NCBI GenBank assembly: GCA_002005505.1
Contig: KV908344.1
Coordinates: forward strand, 701,179-716,178
Source of the DNA: Botryococcus braunii
Taxonomy: Eukaryota > Chlorophyta > Trebouxiophyceae
Direction of reading: 5' to 3'
Length of the DNA: 15,000 nucleotides
This document shows positions 1 through 15,000 of the stretch, one piece after another. Within the stretch, counting starts at the first letter, position 1; every line of letters starts with the position of its first letter. The notes under the pieces were generated by a model. The model was not told where the DNA came from, ran no database searches, and saw only the letters and a list, made by a program, of their open reading frames with translations. A program made the position numbers and the translations under genes.

Positions 1-7894
<7,894 letters not shown>

Positions 7895-8562
7895 CTATAG
7901 CCTAGTTTGAGGCAGCACAACGGTCAAGCTTTTTATGAAGGGCGCAAGGCCGCTTTGGAATGCAACTTCCTACAGCCTCCTCTGCTTTGTACGGCAAAGG
8001 CAATCTGGTGGTGATATATTGAAGGGTGCATACATTAACTACCTTCCTATCCCCACCTTTTGCCGGAACCTTTTTGGTGCCGGAGTACAGTCCTCACCCA
8101 CATCCCTGAAGCGCGTGCCAGTGACACCTGAACGTGTGTGCACACACATATATGTGCATGTGTGGGCCTCGAGGGGACGGGGGGCACTTCCTATCACTCT
8201 TGGCCTCCTTTCCCCCAGCTTTGAAATATGGAAGTACAGCAGGGACAGCCATGACAGCACAAACTGAAGAAGTGCTCTAACAGAATTGGGTCTGCTTCCG
8301 TGGACTCCTTTTAGATGGAAATGCTCTCCAGGTCCTTCAGAAAAACAATTTTGTGAGATCTGAGAGCGTTGCACACCCCATATGGGAGATTTGGAAGCTT
8401 TGCAAACCAATCTTCTGTGGGAAATACCTGGTGCAACTTGAGGGAGGGAGGAGGGGAGGCCATACGAAATCAAGTACTTGATTTGGAGTTGAAACGTTGT
8501 GGATGCAATAACCACGGAAAATCACAGCAGAACGTGGTTGCTGCGACAAGTATGCAAAGGGA
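7895..8562. other. Gap between convergent genes (3' regions)
   Basis: 668 bp separate the SHOC1-like stop at 7894 from the WD40 gene stop at 8563. The genes converge, so this should hold both 3' untranslated regions. Open frames of 110 residues (plus, 7935-8267) and 158 residues (minus, 8039-8515) cross it but show no recognisable motif. No clear poly(A) signal could be assigned. Confidence 0.6.
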
Positions 8563-11901
<3,339 letters not shown>

Positions 11902-12238
11902 ACAACAACACTACTGACCCATCTCTTCGGGTACCGATCGCAAAATGTTCGGCTGTGGACCGAATTGGAACGCAGTTTTTGTAAAGATATTTAAATGATT
12001 ATTTAAATAACCATTCAACTCAGGTTCAGACAAGTTTTACTCTAAATTGCAGCTCGATGTCATACCATCTACGCAATCAATCAAGCAAATCAGCTGAGCA
12101 CGTGAATGCACGTGCAGACAGAAGTTCGAGGACAGGATTATGGTCAGCATAGGTAATAGGACTTTCATTTAGAATGAACCACAATCCTTCATTTAATGTT
12201 GCTGATGAGGACTGAACTGGGAAGGGATATTTGTCAAA
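11902..12238. promoter_or_regulatory. Divergent promoter between the WD40 and reductase genes
   Basis: 337 bp separate two start codons on opposite strands. The region is more AT-rich than its surroundings. It holds two ATTTAAAT octamers, at 11989-11996 and 12001-12008, about 90-105 bp upstream of the WD40 start, which could act as TATA-like elements for that gene. They are about 230 bp from the reductase start. A CACGTG pair lies nearer the reductase gene. The promoter role is inferred from gene layout. Confidence 0.5.
12099..12114. promoter_or_regulatory. Two CACGTG (G-box) motifs one helical turn apart
   Basis: CACGTG at 12099-12104 and again at 12109-12114, with starts exactly 10 bp apart, 125-140 bp upstream of the reductase ATG. 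In plants G-boxes bind bZIP and bHLH factors and are common in light- and stress-regulated promoters, including flavonoid genes. CACGTG also occurs elsewhere in this TGCG-rich window, so binding is only a suggestion. Confidence 0.4.
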
Positions 12239-12839
12239 ATGAGTTTTGAAGTTGCGTCCCTGCCGTACGGCAAAACGACAACCCCTTATCGAGTTCGTCC
12301 TCTTCCTTCAACACTGAAAGCGAACTGGCCTTTGAAAAGACGATTTAATTTAATTACGGCAGAGTGCAGCAGCTCCATGAGTGGAGTTATTGCGGTAACC
12401 GGGGCGACGGGTAGGTTCAGATACAACGGCCCGTTTGAAAGCGTACGTTGGATATCTCGAAAGTCGTTGATGCCCAACAGCGTCACAATCTCACAGAATA
12501 ATATATCTATGTGTTCAATGAGACGAGGTCTGCCTCCTGCAGGCTTTGTGGCGACGGAGCTCATTAACCAGCTGCTTCAAAAGGGTTACAATATACGTGC
12601 AACAGTGCGATCGCTCAAAGACAAGTCAAAATACCAGTATCTTGAAAAACTAGCCACTTCTCTGCCGGGATCCTTGGAGCTGGTCCAAGCTGACCTCTTG
12701 CAGGAGGGCTCCTTCGATGCTGCAGTCTCAGGAGCAGAGTTCGTTTTCCATGTCGCGTGCGCCCCTCGACTGTCTCGCTTGAATTTGGATCATTGTGGGG
12801 GAACTCAATTTGATAGTTCTTTGCATCTGCAAAGACAGG
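12239..12839 (+). CDS. NAD(P)-dependent reductase, dihydroflavonol-4-reductase-like, 5' part
   Basis: Exon 1 is 12239-12410 and exon 2 begins at 12543. The 132-bp intron (G|GTAGGT ... CCTGCAG) splits the Gly codon of the nucleotide-binding motif. Spliced, it reads GVIAVTGATGFVATELINQ, then NIRATVRSLKDKSKY, SLELVQADLLQEGSFDAAV and SGAEFVFHVA. This is the classic N-terminal half of the extended SDR family: a TGxxGF Rossmann loop, an Arg in ATVR typical of NADP preference, and the ADL and VFHVA strands. DFR, cinnamoyl-CoA reductase and other 3-beta-HSD-like enzymes share this pattern, so the substrate cannot be set. The catalytic YxxxK is not in the window. Start at 12239 is supported by an in-frame TGA at 12206. 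The exon 2 end is unclear: GTGCGC after VFHVA (12757) or GTGAGG at 12840. Confidence 0.75.
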
Positions 12840-14160
12840 GTGAGGGATTTTAGTCTGAGGTTGGTGCGACTGTTAATGCAAGGTCTGGCCCTGATATGCG
12901 GAGGTCAGTGACCCTAACCCGTTTGACCCTCTGCACAAATGCTACAGCATCATTGTGCACACATACGCTGCACTGCGCTGAAGCGGAGTTTGTGTTGCAT
13001 ACACCTTGTGTGGAGTTATGAGTTGTGTACACATCAAATACAGATAGCGCAGGCTGACAGAGTCCTGTGTCTCAGAAATTTAGATGGTGCGATCATAACT
13101 TGATCAACCTTGGTTTGAGGATCTTGGCCAGCATGCTGCAGTGGTGCACCATGTGTGGGCAGGTTGTTGGATAGCGTTTGGAGAAAAAATGCCCGGTGAT
13201 TATCTTGTGAAGAAAAAAGGGAGCTCTCTTCGCGGTTGTTCAAGTGGTCCTTTTCGCGGATATCTAGGTGGTTGCTCGGCAGACTACTTTGTTTGAATAA
13301 CCCTACCCCCCCCCCCATTGTTCATGGAAATGGTCCCTGGACGACAGGGAGTTGCTCGGTAAGAACAACTGCATCATGAGTTAGATTTAACAAGCTTCAC
13401 TGTGTTTGTTGTAAAGTAGAGTGCCATGTGGCTGGGGACCTGTGGAGTAAAAGAGATAGTCGCTCTGATGAATTTTCTTTGTGCATCCACAGCAAGGTTC
13501 ACTGTTATTGCATGTCAGGATGATTGTCCTCTAGGAGGTTAATAAACTTGCAGTAGGGCTTTGGAAGCATTTATTTGTGGAGGTTACAAGCGATTCAGGT
13601 GGTTTGGGTGTTCAGGTGGTTCGGTTGTGGATGCCAAGGTAGTTAGTGTACAAGCAGTTGAGTTGGCGATGTACAGGAGATTCACTTGTGGCTGTTCAAG
13701 TTTGAGTGTGCAAGTCGTTGCTGTGCGTCAAACCAATAAATGTTGCAAATTTCAAAGATTGGGAATAATAAAGTTGATATAAAGATGTTTCATTTCAGAG
13801 GTTTGAATATCGTTTATCTGCGAAAATCCGGCAGTATAAGGGTGTTTAGGTCTCTGTATGTACATTCTGATGGCCATGTCTGGATGATGGGTTAGCTACT
13901 GTATGGGGTTACAGCTGTTGTCTTTGTGGCTGTACAGGTAGTTTGCACATGAATTTACATGTAGTCCACCTTGTGGACACTCAAACGTCTCCGGTGGTCT
14001 TTAAGGTGCTTTGTGGATATGACATTTGCTGGATGTACAACTGTGTTGTGAGACAAGTATTAGATAACTTATTTAAGATATTTAAGATATCTAGTACATA
14101 GAATCTAAGTAGATAAATTAGATCTTATTCAGTAGATTGTCTTCTGGTGCTTTGTGAAAT
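12840..14160. other. Non-coding stretch, probably reductase intron or intergenic
   Basis: About 1.3 kb with no exon I can support. A run of eleven C lies at 13306-13316. From about 13220 the sequence becomes GT-rich with loose repeats of GTTCAGGTGGTT-like words (about 13560-13720), which may be distant relatives of the minisatellite that follows. TTTAAGATATTTAAGATATC at 14071-14090 is a short tandem repeat. Confidence 0.5.
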
Positions 14161-14161
14161 G

Positions 14162-15000
14162 GCATCTGCTGTGCATAGTGCAGTATCTATCAGAAGCTAG
14201 AGGAGTGGTGGTGTGGCTATACAAACGATCACTGTGGGTAGTGCAGTATCTATCAGATATTAGAGGAGTGGTGCGGCTGTACAAGCAATCACTGTGCCTT
14301 GTGCAGCATCTAGCAGGTATTAGAGGAGTAGTTGTACGCTTGTACAAGCGATCATTGTGCGTAGTGCAGTAGCTATCAAATAATAGAGGAGTGGTGTGGC
14401 TGTACAAGCAATCACTGTGCGTAGTGCAGTATCTCTCAGATATCAGAGGAGTGGTGGTGCGGCTGTACAAGCGATCACTGTGCATAGTGCAGTATCTATC
14501 AGATATAAGAGGAGTGGTGGTGCGGCTGTCCAAGCGATCACTGTGCCTTGTGCAGTACCTAGCAGACATTAGAGGAGTGGTGGTGTGGTTGTACAAGCGA
14601 TCATTGTGCATAGTGCAGTAGCAATCAAATTATAGAGGAGTGTTGCGGCTGTACAAGCAATCACTGTGCGCAGTGCAGTATCTATCAGATAGTAGAGTGT
14701 TGCTGCTGTACAAGCGATCACTGTGCGTAGTGCAGTATCATTCAGATATCAGAAGAGTGGTGGTGCGGCGTACAAGCGATCACTGTTCGTAGTATAGTAT
14801 CTATCAGATTTTAGAGGAGTGGTGGTGCAGTTGTACAAGCAATCACGGTGCCTCGTGCAGTGCCTGTCAGATATCAAATGAAGGGGGTGCGTCTGTAACA
14901 GCGATCATTGTGCGTAGTGCAGTAAGTGTCAAATAATTGAGGAGTGGTGCCGCTGTACAAGCAATCACTGTACGCAGTGCAGGATCTATCAGATTTTAGA
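14162..15000. repeat. Minisatellite, about 60-bp units, continuing past window
   Basis: The word ATCAYTGTG and its variants recur at 14228, 14288, 14351, 14411, 14474, 14537, 14600, 14660, 14717, 14779, 14842, 14904 and 14964, giving spacings of 57-63 bp, mostly 60 or 63. Each unit contains TGTACAAGC, then the ATCACTG word, then GTGCAGTATCTATCAGAT and GAGGAGTGGTG. An incomplete unit precedes the first. Variants recur in a fixed order, so the array has a higher-order structure. Confidence 0.95.

Noticed and set aside
7935..8515. Open frames of 110 (plus) and 158 (minus) residues between the convergent genes
   Set aside because: They show no recognisable motif and overlap each other on opposite strands. 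The position is best explained as 3' untranslated sequence.
12899..12980. SDPNPFDPL-like translation after the reductase exon, reminiscent of the DP-x-P region of extended SDRs
   Set aside because: No good acceptor precedes it, the following PAV-GT-NV block is missing, and the frame ends at TGA within a few codons.
13561..13782. 73-residue open frame in the GT-rich stretch
   Set aside because: Low-complexity sequence with no family resemblance. It looks like degenerate repeat DNA related to the minisatellite.
14129..14611. 160-residue minus-strand open frame with Thr-Thr-Pro repeats
   Set aside because: It is the reverse strand of the minisatellite. The opposite strand is equally open and the frame is lost in later units, so it is not called as a gene.
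14162..15000. Possible CRISPR-like array
   Set aside because: The whole unit of about 60 bp is repeated, with no unique spacers, and the genes are clearly eukaryotic.

Overview
This is a window of eukaryotic nuclear DNA with intron-rich genes (GT-AG introns, standard code). It contains three genes and a large amount of simple-sequence DNA. All three genes look most like green-lineage proteins: a plant-type SHOC1/ZIP2 meiotic protein, a DSE1/GNB1L WD40 protein, and a dihydroflavonol-reductase-like protein with an N-terminal extension that could be a plastid transit peptide. The best guess is a green alga or an early-diverging plant. The species cannot be named from the sequence.

Layout. (1) 1-7894, plus strand: the 3' two-thirds or so of a SHOC1-like gene. 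I reconstruct it as about 15 exons with compatible phases, ending at a TAG at 7892-7894. (2) 7895-8562: a gene-free gap between two convergent genes. (3) 8563-11901, minus strand: a complete eight-exon gene for a 353-residue WD40 protein. Every intron phase agrees, and it aligns along its whole length with plant DSE1/TANMEI and animal GNB1L. (4) 11902-12238: a short divergent promoter with a pair of CACGTG boxes and two ATTTAAAT octamers. (5) 12239 onward, plus strand: the first two exons of an NAD(P)-dependent reductase of the dihydroflavonol-4-reductase type. Its remainder is not found in the window. (6) About 14160-15000: a minisatellite of about 60-bp units with a higher-order A-B-C-D order, running off the window.

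Four long TG/CA arrays (2072-2355, 3897-4072, 9852-10042, 10982-11170) all lie inside introns. Runs of 11-15 G occur on the transcribed-sense side of introns in both larger genes. Most long open reading frames over the arrays are poly-Cys/Val or poly-His/Thr artefacts.

The genes do not form one pathway: meiotic crossover formation, a PIKK-assembly or plasmodesmata-related WD40 factor, and a secondary-metabolism-type reductase. I found no new defence or mobile system. The most interesting items are a decayed duplicate of a DSE1 exon, a GT/AC fold-back array inside an intron, an intronic stem-loop, a possible splice switch that would remove the SHOC1 basic tail, and the higher-order minisatellite. 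Exon boundaries were worked out by eye and have no transcript support.
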